Below, in pieces: positions 6,367-14,178 of a stretch of 19,855 nucleotides of DNA. Position 1 is the stretch's first letter; each line of letters starts with the position of its first letter. The translations under genes and the position numbers were made by a program. This DNA is from DATGFK01 sp040007395 (GTDB lineage Bacteria > Chloroflexota > Anaerolineae > Aggregatilineales > UBA2796). The stretch is from NCBI GenBank assembly GCA_040007395.1, contig JBDTVG010000066.1, positions 1 to 19,855 of the forward strand. The letters are read 5' to 3'. The notes under the pieces were generated by a model, which saw nothing but the letters and a program-made list of their open reading frames with translations, was not told the DNA's origin and did not search any database.

Positions 6367-7821
6367 ATGATCGCTTCACCCGATTCGCAAATTGACTCCC
6401 GTGTTCGGTTGCTCAACCAGCCCACGCCGACCCTTCCATCCGGCTTTAACGTTTCCAATGGTAGATTGTTCTATCAAGACATTGATCTAATGTCACTGAT
6501 ACAGCGACCTGTTAACAGCCGGGGTCGTATCGAAATGCCGTCTACGCCCCTGTACATTCGCCGCCTGCCTGCCTTACGCGATAACTACGAACAGCTTAAG
6601 CGCTGGTTCAATATTGCCAAAGAACAGACAGACTTCCCCGGTGAATTGACCATTGCGTATGCGAGTAAAGCAAACCCCTCTGAGCCAGTCGCCCGTACCC
6701 TGTTACAGATGGGCGCGGCACATGAGTGTTCCACGAACTTCGATGTGGATGTGGTTCGCCATGCGTATCAGGCTGGTTGGATAGATAGCAACCGTACCGT
6801 GTTCGCCAACGGGTTTAAAATCCCGGCCTACACCCGCAACCTGCTTCGGCTGCGTCGCGAGGGATTCCGGCACGTTGTGCCGATCTTTGATGCGTTGGAT
6901 GAAATAGAGGTTTTTGCCGAAAGTGGCATGACCTTTGAGGTTGGACTGCGCTCTCGTACCGAGTCCAAGGATCTGAATCGGTTCGGCATGACACCACAGG
7001 ATCTGGAATGGGCAGCCCAGCGTGTCATGGAAGTCGAAACGCTGTATTTGACCACGTTCCACGCTATGCAAACTGTTTCGATGAAAAAGAGCGAAGCCTA
7101 TCAATCAGTATTACGTAACAGTTTGCGCCAGTATGCACATCTATACCGTATCGCCCCGACTTTGCATCGCTTCAATCTGGGCGGCGGTTTGCCGGGTCGG
7201 AACAGCGGCGTTGACTTTCAGGTGCTCATGATCAAGGTGTTGGAAACTGTGCTAGCAGTTTGTGAAGAAGAAGGGGTACCTGTTCCCGATCTGATCGTTG
7301 AGCCGGGGCGTTATCTGGTAGAAGATCATGCCTGCAAACTGTTCAACATTGTCAAGGTCAAAATGGCAGATGATGGCCTACCATTTTACCTAATTGATGG
7401 CAGCATCATGAGCAACTTCCCGGATGCTTGGGCGCTCGGTGATGAGTTCAAAGTACTGCCTGTGAATCACTGGGACTCGCCCTTTAATCAGGGGCGTTTG
7501 GCTGGCCTGACCTGTGATCGTGATGATATTTACCCCACACACCGCATGGCAGATGTACCGTTGAGCCTGCCTACTGACGCGAACGGCTTGATCGTTGGCT
7601 TCTTCGAATGTGGAGCGTATCAGGAAACACTCGGCGGGCGCAACGGAACCAAACATTGCCTGCTGCCCGAAGGCTCCGAACTGATTCTGGATGAAGATGA
7701 GTTTTGTGAGTTATTTTGCACCTATACTCCGGGTCAAACGGCAAGCGATGTGCTGGGCAATCTCGGTTACTCGTCGGAGCAGATCGAAGTCGGCTATGGG
7801 CTGCAAAGTATCGCTCTGTAG
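6367..7821 (+). CDS. PLP-dependent fold-type III decarboxylase, arginine decarboxylase (SpeA)-like
   Basis: The product is 484 residues. In order, the sequence shows: Lys101 in IAYASKANPS, the PLP Schiff-base lysine; FHAMQ near 231 in place of the usual HIGSQ-type strand; FNLGGGLPG at 269-277, the Gly-rich phosphate loop; EPGRYLVEDH at 312-321, the conserved EPGR; Cys383 and Asp384 in GLTCDRDD, the active-site pair contributed across the dimer; and CGAYQETLGG at 415-424. The LTCD and GAYQE segments are closer to biosynthetic arginine decarboxylase than to diaminopimelate decarboxylase, though the size is smaller than classical SpeA (about 630). Arginine decarboxylase makes agmatine, a polyamine precursor. 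No other polyamine gene is nearby, so the substrate is inferred; lysine, ornithine or diaminopimelate remain possible. It is transcribed alone, with a long structured leader upstream and a terminator downstream. Confidence 0.8.
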   Translation: MIASPDSQIDSRVRLLNQPTPTLPSGFNVSNGRLFYQDIDLMSLIQRPVNSRGRIEMPSTPLYIRRLPALRDNYEQLKRWFNIAKEQTDFPGELTIAYASKANPSEPVARTLLQMGAAHECSTNFDVDVVRHAYQAGWIDSNRTVFANGFKIPAYTRNLLRLRREGFRHVVPIFDALDEIEVFAESGMTFEVGLRSRTESKDLNRFGMTPQDLEWAAQRVMEVETLYLTTFHAMQTVSMKKSEAYQSVLRNSLRQYAHLYRIAPTLHRFNLGGGLPGRNSGVDFQVLMIKVLETVLAVCEEEGVPVPDLIVEPGRYLVEDHACKLFNIVKVKMADDGLPFYLIDGSIMSNFPDAWALGDEFKVLPVNHWDSPFNQGRLAGLTCDRDDIYPTHRMADVPLSLPTDANGLIVGFFECGAYQETLGGRNGTKHCLLPEGSELILDEDEFCELFCTYTPGQTASDVLGNLGYSSEQIEVGYGLQSIAL

Positions 7822-7840
7822 TTCAGGCTAAATACCACTA

Positions 7841-7889
7841 AAAAGAGGGGCAGTTGGGTCGTTTACATTGACCTTGCTGCCCCTCTTTT
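7841..7889. terminator. Bidirectional rho-independent terminator
   Basis: AAAAGAGGGGCAG (7841-7853) pairs perfectly with CTGCCCCTCTTTT (7877-7889) around a 23-base loop. The T-rich end on one strand and A-rich start on the other let it serve the decarboxylase on the plus strand and the converging SnoaL-like gene on the minus strand. Confidence 0.8.
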
Positions 7890-7956
7890 ATATGCCTCTG
7901 CTGGAGACCGTTTTCCCTTTAATGGTTCGCTTTCAGCTATACAGCAACGGGGTTAC

Positions 7957-7979
7957 GGGGATAGCTTTGCCATATCCCC
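7957..7979 (-). terminator. Small hairpin just after the SnoaL-like gene
   Basis: GGGGATA pairs perfectly with TATCCCC around a nine-base loop, 14 bases beyond the minus-strand stop. There is no T run on either strand, so it may only protect the 3' end or stall polymerase. Confidence 0.3.
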
Positions 7980-7993
7980 TATTGGTATCAATA

Positions 7994-8434
7994 TCACAAC
8001 CGCGATGGCAAAGTAATACCAAGCTGTCGCAACATTTCAGCCGCACCACCATGCGGCGGCGAGTCAATCACCAGTGCCGAGATCTTGTCATCGGTCACGG
8101 TAAAAATGAACTTATCTGGCACATTGACGTGGTTGCCAGTAGCGGCAATCGGAGGCAGCCCCGGTAGTTGCAGTGGATTGCTATGGGTTGCCAGCGCTCT
8201 CACCGTGACCGTAACTTGATTGTTTTGGCTAACCAACTCCCCAATCTCATATTTCCAATCGGGAAAGGCCTGAAGGATAGCCCCCATCTGCGTGAAGAAA
8301 GTATTTTTATCTAACGTATTGGGAAGAGTCCTATCCCTCACAATCAGATTATCCGCTGCATAGCCAGCCGCTTTATTCAGATCGTGGGCTTCTATTGCGG
8401 CCAACGTTTCACGAACAATTTGTTCTGACGACAT
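7994..8434 (-). CDS. SnoaL-like (NTF2-fold) protein
   Basis: The 146-residue protein starts at an ATG with AAGGAG five bases upstream. The opening helix (VRETLAAIEAHDLNKAAGY, about 7-25), 'AFPDWKYEI' near 55-63 and the alternating strands that follow (NNQVTVTVRALAT, then DKFIFTVTDDKISALVIDS) are the pattern of SnoaL-like polyketide-cyclase and ester-cyclase relatives, which fold as a cone-shaped NTF2 barrel. Family members include cyclases, isomerases and many proteins with no known activity. No neighbouring polyketide genes exist, so cyclase activity is not implied. It follows the LiaF-like pair by 34 bases on the same strand and may be the third gene of that operon. Confidence 0.7.
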   Translation of the reverse strand: MSSEQIVRETLAAIEAHDLNKAAGYAADNLIVRDRTLPNTLDKNTFFTQMGAILQAFPDWKYEIGELVSQNNQVTVTVRALATHSNPLQLPGLPPIAATGNHVNVPDKFIFTVTDDKISALVIDSPPHGGAAEMLRQLGITLPSRL

Positions 8435-8468
8435 GCTATCTCCTTAATCAATAGCAAAATCGAGACTT

Positions 8469-9485
8469 TCAGCGTATTGTTAGATTGCCCACACCGCCGT
8501 CATAGGTGATCACAATCTTGTTTTTGGCACTGCTAAAGTCGGGCGTTTCATAAGTGCCATTGCGGTTTTTACCACTTCCGTCAGTGAGGAGTGTAAAGTT
8601 AGACGGGACATTGATTTTGCCGAGGCCAGAATTAGAAATCACCTGCACTGCGGCATCGGCAGGCACATCAAGGGTGGCATTGCCCACACCACCATTGATG
8701 CTGATGTTGACTGAAGTATTTGCCGGGAGTGTCGCATTGATGCCACCTACACCACCATCAATGGTAACGTTGTAGGTTTTGTCACTGGCAGGCAGCGTCA
8801 ACGTAGATTCGCCCACGCCAGCGTTAATGGACAGACTGGCAAGGTTGAGCTTGCCAAGCTCTAGAGTGCTTGGCCCGACACCACCTTTGATGTTTAGGGC
8901 TAGCGGGATTGTCGGATTCAATGCAACATTCCATTGAAGTTCATTGTTGTCAAAGGTATTGAACCAGTTCCAACCTGAATTCTCGCTTTGCTTGAGCGTG
9001 ACCCTTTTGTCTGTGTCACCGCTCACCTTAAAATCTATTGCGCCAACATAGGTCAGGTTAGCATCGATCAGGTTTGGCGAGTCGAGCAACGCTGCAACGT
9101 TGGCCTTGCCTACCGAAAGATTCAAATCGACACGGGCAGCAGTGGCTTTGTCCAACGGCGCAGTAAATTCTTTAGTTGTAACCTCAACCTTGCCTAACCC
9201 AAAGGCAGGGCCAACTAGTGCAATCCCCAACGCAGCAACCAGCGCTCCAACGCCAATGAAGGCGGCAAGTCGTGGCTGTCGCGGAGCCAATAGTATTTCA
9301 ACGCCACCGACGATGAGTAGTATAGGCCACAGTCGCAGCAAAGCCGCAATGTTCGCTCCGGTAATTATGCCGAAGTTTTGCAACAGCCACACGCCGCCAA
9401 TCAAAATCAACAGCAGAGGCCAGAATAAGGAACGGTACCGCATCACAGGTTGAAATCCGCTATTCTTGGTTTTTACGTCTTGCAT
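8469..9485 (-). CDS. LiaF-like membrane protein with a toast-rack beta-repeat domain (DUF5668 type)
   Basis: The ATG is chosen because AGGAG precedes it at good spacing; the frame extends 19 codons upstream into the preceding gene. The 338-residue product has three membrane segments at about 20-37, 48-67 and 72-95, matching LiaI/LiaF-type N-terminal domains. An extracytoplasmic part follows, rich in beta strands. In it a 'xGxG' turn repeats about every 21 residues, at 201 (GGVG), 222 (AGVG), 244 (GGVG), 265 (GGVG), 286 (SGLG) and finally 330 (GGVG), each followed by short strands. This regular spacing fits a stacked toast-rack or beta-helix fold. LiaF proteins inhibit the LiaRS envelope-stress system in Firmicutes, but no two-component genes are visible here. 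The preceding membrane gene ends ten bases before it, so the two are co-transcribed. Confidence 0.72.
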   Translation of the reverse strand: MQDVKTKNSGFQPVMRYRSLFWPLLLILIGGVWLLQNFGIITGANIAALLRLWPILLIVGGVEILLAPRQPRLAAFIGVGALVAALGIALVGPAFGLGKVEVTTKEFTAPLDKATAARVDLNLSVGKANVAALLDSPNLIDANLTYVGAIDFKVSGDTDKRVTLKQSENSGWNWFNTFDNNELQWNVALNPTIPLALNIKGGVGPSTLELGKLNLASLSINAGVGESTLTLPASDKTYNVTIDGGVGGINATLPANTSVNISINGGVGNATLDVPADAAVQVISNSGLGKINVPSNFTLLTDGSGKNRNGTYETPDFSSAKNKIVITYDGGVGNLTIR

Positions 9486-9495
9486 TTTGATTCTC

Positions 9496-10047
9496 CTAGC
9501 GTTTCTGCTTCGTTCGCGGTTGACGAAGCAATACATAGCCACCTAGCCCAATGAGCAGCAGTGGGCCAAAGATTTTGCCCAATGATGCGTTGTGGAACCC
9601 GCTGATCCCGATGAGCAGTTCAAAGAAGACCCAGAAGATCGCAAACAGTACCAATCCGGTCATGGCAACGCGTAAGCCATTGCGGGCCAAGTCTGGCTCA
9701 TCGTTGATCGTGCCGTGAATGTACATCCCTGCGCCCGCGCCAACGGGCAGCAGAGTCCAAGCATAGGCCCAGCTTTGCCAGTGATTAAATGTGGACTGGT
9801 ACAGCAAGATCAGGCCGACTGTCGTTACCACACTGCCAAAGATGGTCAGCGGTGATGTTGATTTGCCGCCCATCACACCTGCTGTTGCCAGCCCGATCCC
9901 CGGAACAATGATGAAAAACGGCCAGCCAAGCCTGAACAGACCAGACATATTGATATTGAAGACGGTTCCAAGCATGAACAGAATCCCCAGCCCGATCAGA
10001 ATCAAGCCAAACGTTTGACCTACTCGCCTACCATTATTGCTCTGCAT
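9496..10047 (-). CDS. DUF5668/LiaI-like polytopic membrane protein
   Basis: Start chosen at the ATG preceded by GGAGGGGG; an in-frame extension of 24 codons further upstream is Arg-rich and has no ribosome site. The 183-residue product has six hydrophobic segments at about 11-30, 40-59, 65-83, 93-111, 126-149 and 158-175. The first pair (GLILIGLGILFMLGTVF and LGWPFFIIVPGIGL) and the last segment (GPLLLIGLGGYVLLR) are repeats of the same 'LIGLG' hairpin found in LiaI-LiaF-like domains. The protein has almost no soluble part. It heads the minus-strand group and lies back to back with the ABC transporter operon. A role in envelope sensing with its neighbour is inferred from family and context only. 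Confidence 0.65.
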   Translation of the reverse strand: MQSNNGRRVGQTFGLILIGLGILFMLGTVFNINMSGLFRLGWPFFIIVPGIGLATAGVMGGKSTSPLTIFGSVVTTVGLILLYQSTFNHWQSWAYAWTLLPVGAGAGMYIHGTINDEPDLARNGLRVAMTGLVLFAIFWVFFELLIGISGFHNASLGKIFGPLLLIGLGGYVLLRQPRTKQKR

Positions 10048-10172
10048 CGATTTCCCCCTCCATGTTCTTTCCTGTTGCCTCACTATGCGGATGTGATTTC
10101 TATTAGTTATTACGCGCAAGCGAGATCAAGGTTGCGGTAAGGTGCGGCTGTACTTGCGAGGATTATCGCTGG

Positions 10173-10201
10173 TTGACATTGTTAGATTAAGATTGTACAA
10201 T
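10173..10201 (+). promoter_or_regulatory. Strong promoter of the ABC transporter operon
   Basis: TTGACA and TACAAT are separated by exactly 17 bases, a near-consensus sigma-70-type promoter. Transcription would begin near 10208, about 55 bases before the ATPase ATG. No equally good promoter is seen on the other strand for the LiaF-like genes. Confidence 0.7.
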
Positions 10202-10262
10202 TTTTCTCAAATACAATGTTTGTCGAAGTAGCGATGTGTTTTTAAAAACCGAGGACGTTGCG

Positions 10263-11018
10263 ATGACTGTCAGCCTCTCGACCTCTGCTAGCCCTGTAAG
10301 CAGCCTTGACTCTTCCAAACCACCCCTTGTTAGGCTTCGCAACCTTACCAAAAGCTATGAGGAAGCTGGACACTTACGTGTCGTGCTTCATGCGCTAGAT
10401 ACCGACATTCAGGAAGGCCAGTTTACGGTGCTGCTTGGCAAGAGTGGCAGCGGTAAAAGCACCTTGCTCAACCTTATTGGCGGGATTGATGTGGCAAGCG
10501 CAGGCGAAGTCTGGATCAAAGATACGTGCATTACCCGACTCAACGAGCGCGACCTGACGCTGTTTCGTCGCGATAATATTGGCTATATCTTCCAGTTCTT
10601 CAATCTCATCCCGACTTTGACCGCCCTCGAAAATATCAGCCTACCCTATGAACTGCGCGGCAACAGCCGTCGCGAAGGCGAAAAAGCCTCACGCGTGTTG
10701 CTGGAACGAGTGGGTTTGGGAGCGCGTGCCAATACCTATCCCGATAAACTTTCCGGTGGCGAACAGCAGCGCGTTGCCATTGCGCGGGCGCTAGTTCACC
10801 AACCGCTGCTCATTCTTGCCGATGAACCCACTGGGAATCTTGATGAGGATACAGGCGAAACGGTGCTGCATCTGCTGCTTGAACTGACCCGTGACGCAGG
10901 CAAAACGTTGATCATGGCGACTCACAACCCCGAAGTCGTGCCGTATGCCAACATGGTTTATCACGTGAGCGAAGGCAAGCTGGTCACGGATTCCGAACTC
11001 AATAATAAACATCCCTGA
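10263..11018 (+). CDS. ABC transporter ATP-binding protein (MacB/LolD/AttE-type)
   Basis: The ATG with GAGGA seven bases upstream is preferred over an in-frame GTG nine codons earlier. The 251-residue protein has all the catalytic elements: Walker A GKSGSGKST (59-67), the Q-loop Gln near 111 in YIFQFFNLIP, signature LSGGEQQRVAIARAL (163-177), Walker B LLILADEPTGNLD (182-194) and the switch His in MATHNPEVV near 221. The FQFFNLIPTLTALENI segment is typical of the FtsE/LolD/MacB branch, whose ATPases drive mechanotransmitting permeases rather than classical import. The permease gene follows after 29 bases. It should power the neighbouring FtsX-type permease in extracting or releasing something at the outer side of the membrane. 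Confidence 0.93.
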   Translation: MTVSLSTSASPVSSLDSSKPPLVRLRNLTKSYEEAGHLRVVLHALDTDIQEGQFTVLLGKSGSGKSTLLNLIGGIDVASAGEVWIKDTCITRLNERDLTLFRRDNIGYIFQFFNLIPTLTALENISLPYELRGNSRREGEKASRVLLERVGLGARANTYPDKLSGGEQQRVAIARALVHQPLLILADEPTGNLDEDTGETVLHLLLELTRDAGKTLIMATHNPEVVPYANMVYHVSEGKLVTDSELNNKHP

Positions 11019-11047
11019 GTAATAGTCGTTGATAGAAAGCTGAACCG

Positions 11048-13624
11048 ATGCCCGAATTAACCGACGCGCTGTGGCGTGTTATGCTGCGTTCGATCCGGCG
11101 ACGACCCTTTCAAAGCGTCATGTTTGTGGCGGGAGTCGCGCTCGGTGTGGCGATGATTGTGGCGATTGATTTGGCGAACGGCAGTGCGTCGCGGGCGTTT
11201 GGCCTGTTCACGGAGAGCATCGCCGGACGTGCCACGCATCAGATCACGGGTGGGCCAACAGGTTTGCCCGAAGACCTGTACGTTCGGCTGCGTACCGATC
11301 TTGGATTGCGTAATGTTGCGCCCGTCGTAACCGCTTATGTTCAGGCATTGGAACTCAACGACCAACCACTGCGGATCTTCGGCATCGATCCATTCGCCGA
11401 AGCGCCATTTCGCGGCTATCTCGATCTGGGCAGCAATTCAAATACCAGCACCGCTGCTGTTTCGATGTTCCTGACACAGCCTAATACTGTGTTGATGGCA
11501 GAACAGCTTGCCACCCAATACAACCTGAAAACAGGCGACAAGATTACGCTGCGCTACGGCCCCCAACGTTACGCTGTCACCATTGCCGGACTCCTGCGAC
11601 CTACCGACGCGGTGACGCAACAGGGCTTGCAGGATCTATTGATCACGGATGTCAGTACGGCTCAGGAATTGCTCGGCATGGTCGGACACCTGACGGCGAT
11701 TGATCTGATTGTGCCAGACAAAGCCGAAGGTGACGCACTCCTAGCGAAGATCACTGCTATCTTGCCACCGGGTGCAACGATCCAGACGGCAACTGCCCGC
11801 AGTACCGCCATTTCTGGCATGACCGATGCTTTTAATCTGAGCCTGACCGCGTTGAGTTTATTGGCATTAGTGGTCGGGATGTTCCTGATCTACAACACGG
11901 TGACATTTTCCGTCGTGCAGCGCCGCCCGATCCTCGGCACGCTGCGGGCGCTGGGCGTGACACGCGGGCAAATTTTTGCGTTGATTGTTTGGGAAGCCAT
12001 CCTGTTGAGTATAGTCGGCGCGGTATTGGGCTTAATCCTCGGCATCATCATGGGACGCATCGCGGTGGCTGTTGTGACACAGACGGTCAGCACCCTATAC
12101 TTTACGGTTAGCGTTCGCAGTGTTTCTATTCCCATCCTATCGCTGATTAAAGGGGTTGTGATCGGAGTCGGGGCGGCAATTCTGGCAGCACTGATCCCGG
12201 CTTACGAAGCGACCACGACTCCGCCATCGGGGACACTCAAGCGCAGCGACATCGAGTCGAAGGTGCGGCGGGCGATCCCGGCGCTGACGCTGGCAGGGTT
12301 GGGTATCGTCGCGCTGTCGTTTATCGCCTTGTCGCTGACAAATCTAGTAATCGGGTTTGCAGGCTTATTTGGGATCGTGATCGGCTTTTCGCTGCTTACT
12401 CCGTTGGTCACTTTGCTGCTCATGGGCGCGATTCGTCCGGTGACGGGTCGGCTGATGGGTGTGCTTGGCCTGATGGCTCCGCGCAGCATTATTCGCTCCT
12501 TGAGTCGAACTTCAGTAGCAGTCGCCGCCTTGATGGTCGCTGTGTCCGTAATTGTCGGGGTGAGCGCGATGGTGGGCAGTTTCCGCAGCGATGTACAAAA
12601 CTGGCTTAACAACACAATCCGCGCCGATATTCTAATTAGCCCGCCGTCAGTCTCCGCCAATCGTCAGGAAGTTCCGATTGATCCGTCAATCGCGACACAG
12701 GTGCGCAATACGCCGGGAGTGGCAATGGTCGGCGTGGCGCGTAACGTACAAGTGCAGCGTCCCGGCGATGCGTTGCCTGTGTACCTGACCATGATTGATG
12801 CGGATATTTCAGAGGGCCATCGTCCTTTCGCATGGGCGATTGGCGATTTTAATACCGTCTGGGATGCAATGGGCAACGGATCGGTTATCGTAACGGAAGC
12901 CTTCGCCCGCCACCGCAAGATCCCGATTGAGTCGGGTCAATCAATCACGCTGATGACTGATAGAGGCGAACACACTTTTCCAATTGCTGGGTTCAATATC
13001 GACTATGGTAGCGATCAGGGAACGGTTTTGATGCGTCAACCGATTTATAACAGCCTATACGATGATCGGATGATCTCAACGGTTGCCGCTTTTATCAAAC
13101 CCGGCACAGACATCAACACCGTGATCCAAGCTTTGCGTGAGAAGTTTGCGGGCGTTCAGGAACTCACTGTCCAGTCGAACCGCGATCTGCGATCCAGTGT
13201 GTTGGTCATCTTCGACCAGACCTTTGCCATTACGACGGCGCTGAATCTGTTGGCAACCGTCGTGGCCTTTATCGGCATTCTCTCTGCACTCATGGCGCTG
13301 CAATTGGAACGCACCCGCGAAATTGGCACGATGCGAGCCAACGGCATGAGCCGTTCGCAGCTATTCCGCATGACACTGCTCGAAACGGGGCTGATGGGCA
13401 GCATCGCGGGGATCATGTCGCTGCCCGTCGGATCGGTTTTAGCATGGGTGCTGGTCTATATTATCAATGTACGCAGCTTTGGCTGGACGCTGCAATTGCA
13501 ACTGCGCCCCGAATTTTTTGTACAAGCGGTTGCTGTTGCCCTAATCGCCTCACTGCTAGCAGGTATCTATCCGGCGCTGCGTCTAGGCAGAATCCAGCCC
13601 GCGATAGCCATCCGTTCTGAATAG
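11048..13624 (+). CDS. Long FtsX/MacB-type ABC permease with two FtsX units (AttF/AttG-like)
   Basis: The 858-residue protein begins with a membrane helix at about 22-43 (FQSVMFVAGVALGVAMIVAI), then a large periplasmic domain to about 255. A three-helix FtsX block follows around 260-390, with VQRRPILGTLRALGVTRGQI as its cytoplasmic coupling segment. Extra helices come at about 400-470, then a second N-terminal-like helix (AVAALMVAVSVIVGVSAM) and second periplasmic domain. The final FtsX block has ERTREIGTMRANGMSRSQL and ends IYPALRLGRIQPAIAIRSE. The two halves are a duplication, so one polypeptide provides what two permeases provide elsewhere. Such permeases couple ATP hydrolysis to movement of the periplasmic domains. 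Its ribosome site is weak. Cargo is unknown. Confidence 0.88.
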   Translation: MPELTDALWRVMLRSIRRRPFQSVMFVAGVALGVAMIVAIDLANGSASRAFGLFTESIAGRATHQITGGPTGLPEDLYVRLRTDLGLRNVAPVVTAYVQALELNDQPLRIFGIDPFAEAPFRGYLDLGSNSNTSTAAVSMFLTQPNTVLMAEQLATQYNLKTGDKITLRYGPQRYAVTIAGLLRPTDAVTQQGLQDLLITDVSTAQELLGMVGHLTAIDLIVPDKAEGDALLAKITAILPPGATIQTATARSTAISGMTDAFNLSLTALSLLALVVGMFLIYNTVTFSVVQRRPILGTLRALGVTRGQIFALIVWEAILLSIVGAVLGLILGIIMGRIAVAVVTQTVSTLYFTVSVRSVSIPILSLIKGVVIGVGAAILAALIPAYEATTTPPSGTLKRSDIESKVRRAIPALTLAGLGIVALSFIALSLTNLVIGFAGLFGIVIGFSLLTPLVTLLLMGAIRPVTGRLMGVLGLMAPRSIIRSLSRTSVAVAALMVAVSVIVGVSAMVGSFRSDVQNWLNNTIRADILISPPSVSANRQEVPIDPSIATQVRNTPGVAMVGVARNVQVQRPGDALPVYLTMIDADISEGHRPFAWAIGDFNTVWDAMGNGSVIVTEAFARHRKIPIESGQSITLMTDRGEHTFPIAGFNIDYGSDQGTVLMRQPIYNSLYDDRMISTVAAFIKPGTDINTVIQALREKFAGVQELTVQSNRDLRSSVLVIFDQTFAITTALNLLATVVAFIGILSALMALQLERTREIGTMRANGMSRSQLFRMTLLETGLMGSIAGIMSLPVGSVLAWVLVYIINVRSFGWTLQLQLRPEFFVQAVAVALIASLLAGIYPALRLGRIQPAIAIRSE

Positions 13625-13668
13625 CGAGGCGATTGGTAATTCGCCAGCAGTAATTTGGAAGGCTAAGA

Positions 13669-14127
13669 ATGATCGATGAAACATGGTATCAGCGCCCCAC
13701 AAATCCACTGATAAGGATTTCAGCAGGTGGAGTTGTTGTGCGACGCGATCAGGACAATCAAGTGCTTATTGCGTTGGCTCGCGAAGGCAATTGGCCTGAC
13801 TATGTGCTTCCCAAAGGTGGCGTGGAAAAGGGGGAAGATCTTGAACAAACTGCTCGGCGTGAAATCGCAGAAGAAGCGGGCTTAACGGATCTCCAGCTAA
13901 TCCGCAAACTCGCGGTGTTAGAGCGCTTAAGTTACGAGAAAAAGTATTGGATCGTGACGCATTATTTTCTGTTCACAACCACACAGGTTCTAGGCGTTCC
14001 AAGTGACTCCGCACATCATTTTGGGATATGGTGGTTTCCCATTGATGAGTTACCCCAAATGTTCTGGCCTGACCAAAAAGAATTGATCAGTGCCAACAAC
14101 ATGCTGATTCAAACGCTGTTTGAGTAA
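13669..14127 (+). CDS. Nudix hydrolase
   Basis: The 152-residue protein carries a complete Nudix box at residues 50-72, from GGVEKGE to the REIAEEAGL end, with the spacing of the consensus GX5EX7REUXEEXGU; the Glu residues bind the metal ions. GGVVVRRD before it and WPDYVLPKGG are the usual preceding strands. Nudix enzymes cut nucleoside diphosphates linked to another group; the substrate here (nucleotide sugar, dinucleoside polyphosphate, oxidised nucleotide) cannot be predicted. GGAAGG lies six bases before the ATG. It sits between the permease and the AttH-like gene, in line with both (44 and 51 base gaps), so it is probably in the same transcript though no physical link is known. Confidence 0.92.
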   Translation: MIDETWYQRPTNPLIRISAGGVVVRRDQDNQVLIALAREGNWPDYVLPKGGVEKGEDLEQTARREIAEEAGLTDLQLIRKLAVLERLSYEKKYWIVTHYFLFTTTQVLGVPSDSAHHFGIWWFPIDELPQMFWPDQKELISANNMLIQTLFE

Positions 14128-14178
14128 CAAAACGATCTACAAAATCGGGTAGTACAAATTGGGATTAAGGACGTACCG

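Noticed and set aside
10048..10172. Minus-strand promoter for the LiaF-like genes
   Set aside because: TTGATC is present but no hexamer at 16-18 bases matches the -10 consensus beyond half of its bases.
12202..12660. A 152-residue minus-strand frame inside the permease gene
   Set aside because: Its low-complexity Ile/Thr/Ala/Arg content mirrors the permease codons; the plus strand is clearly the coding one.
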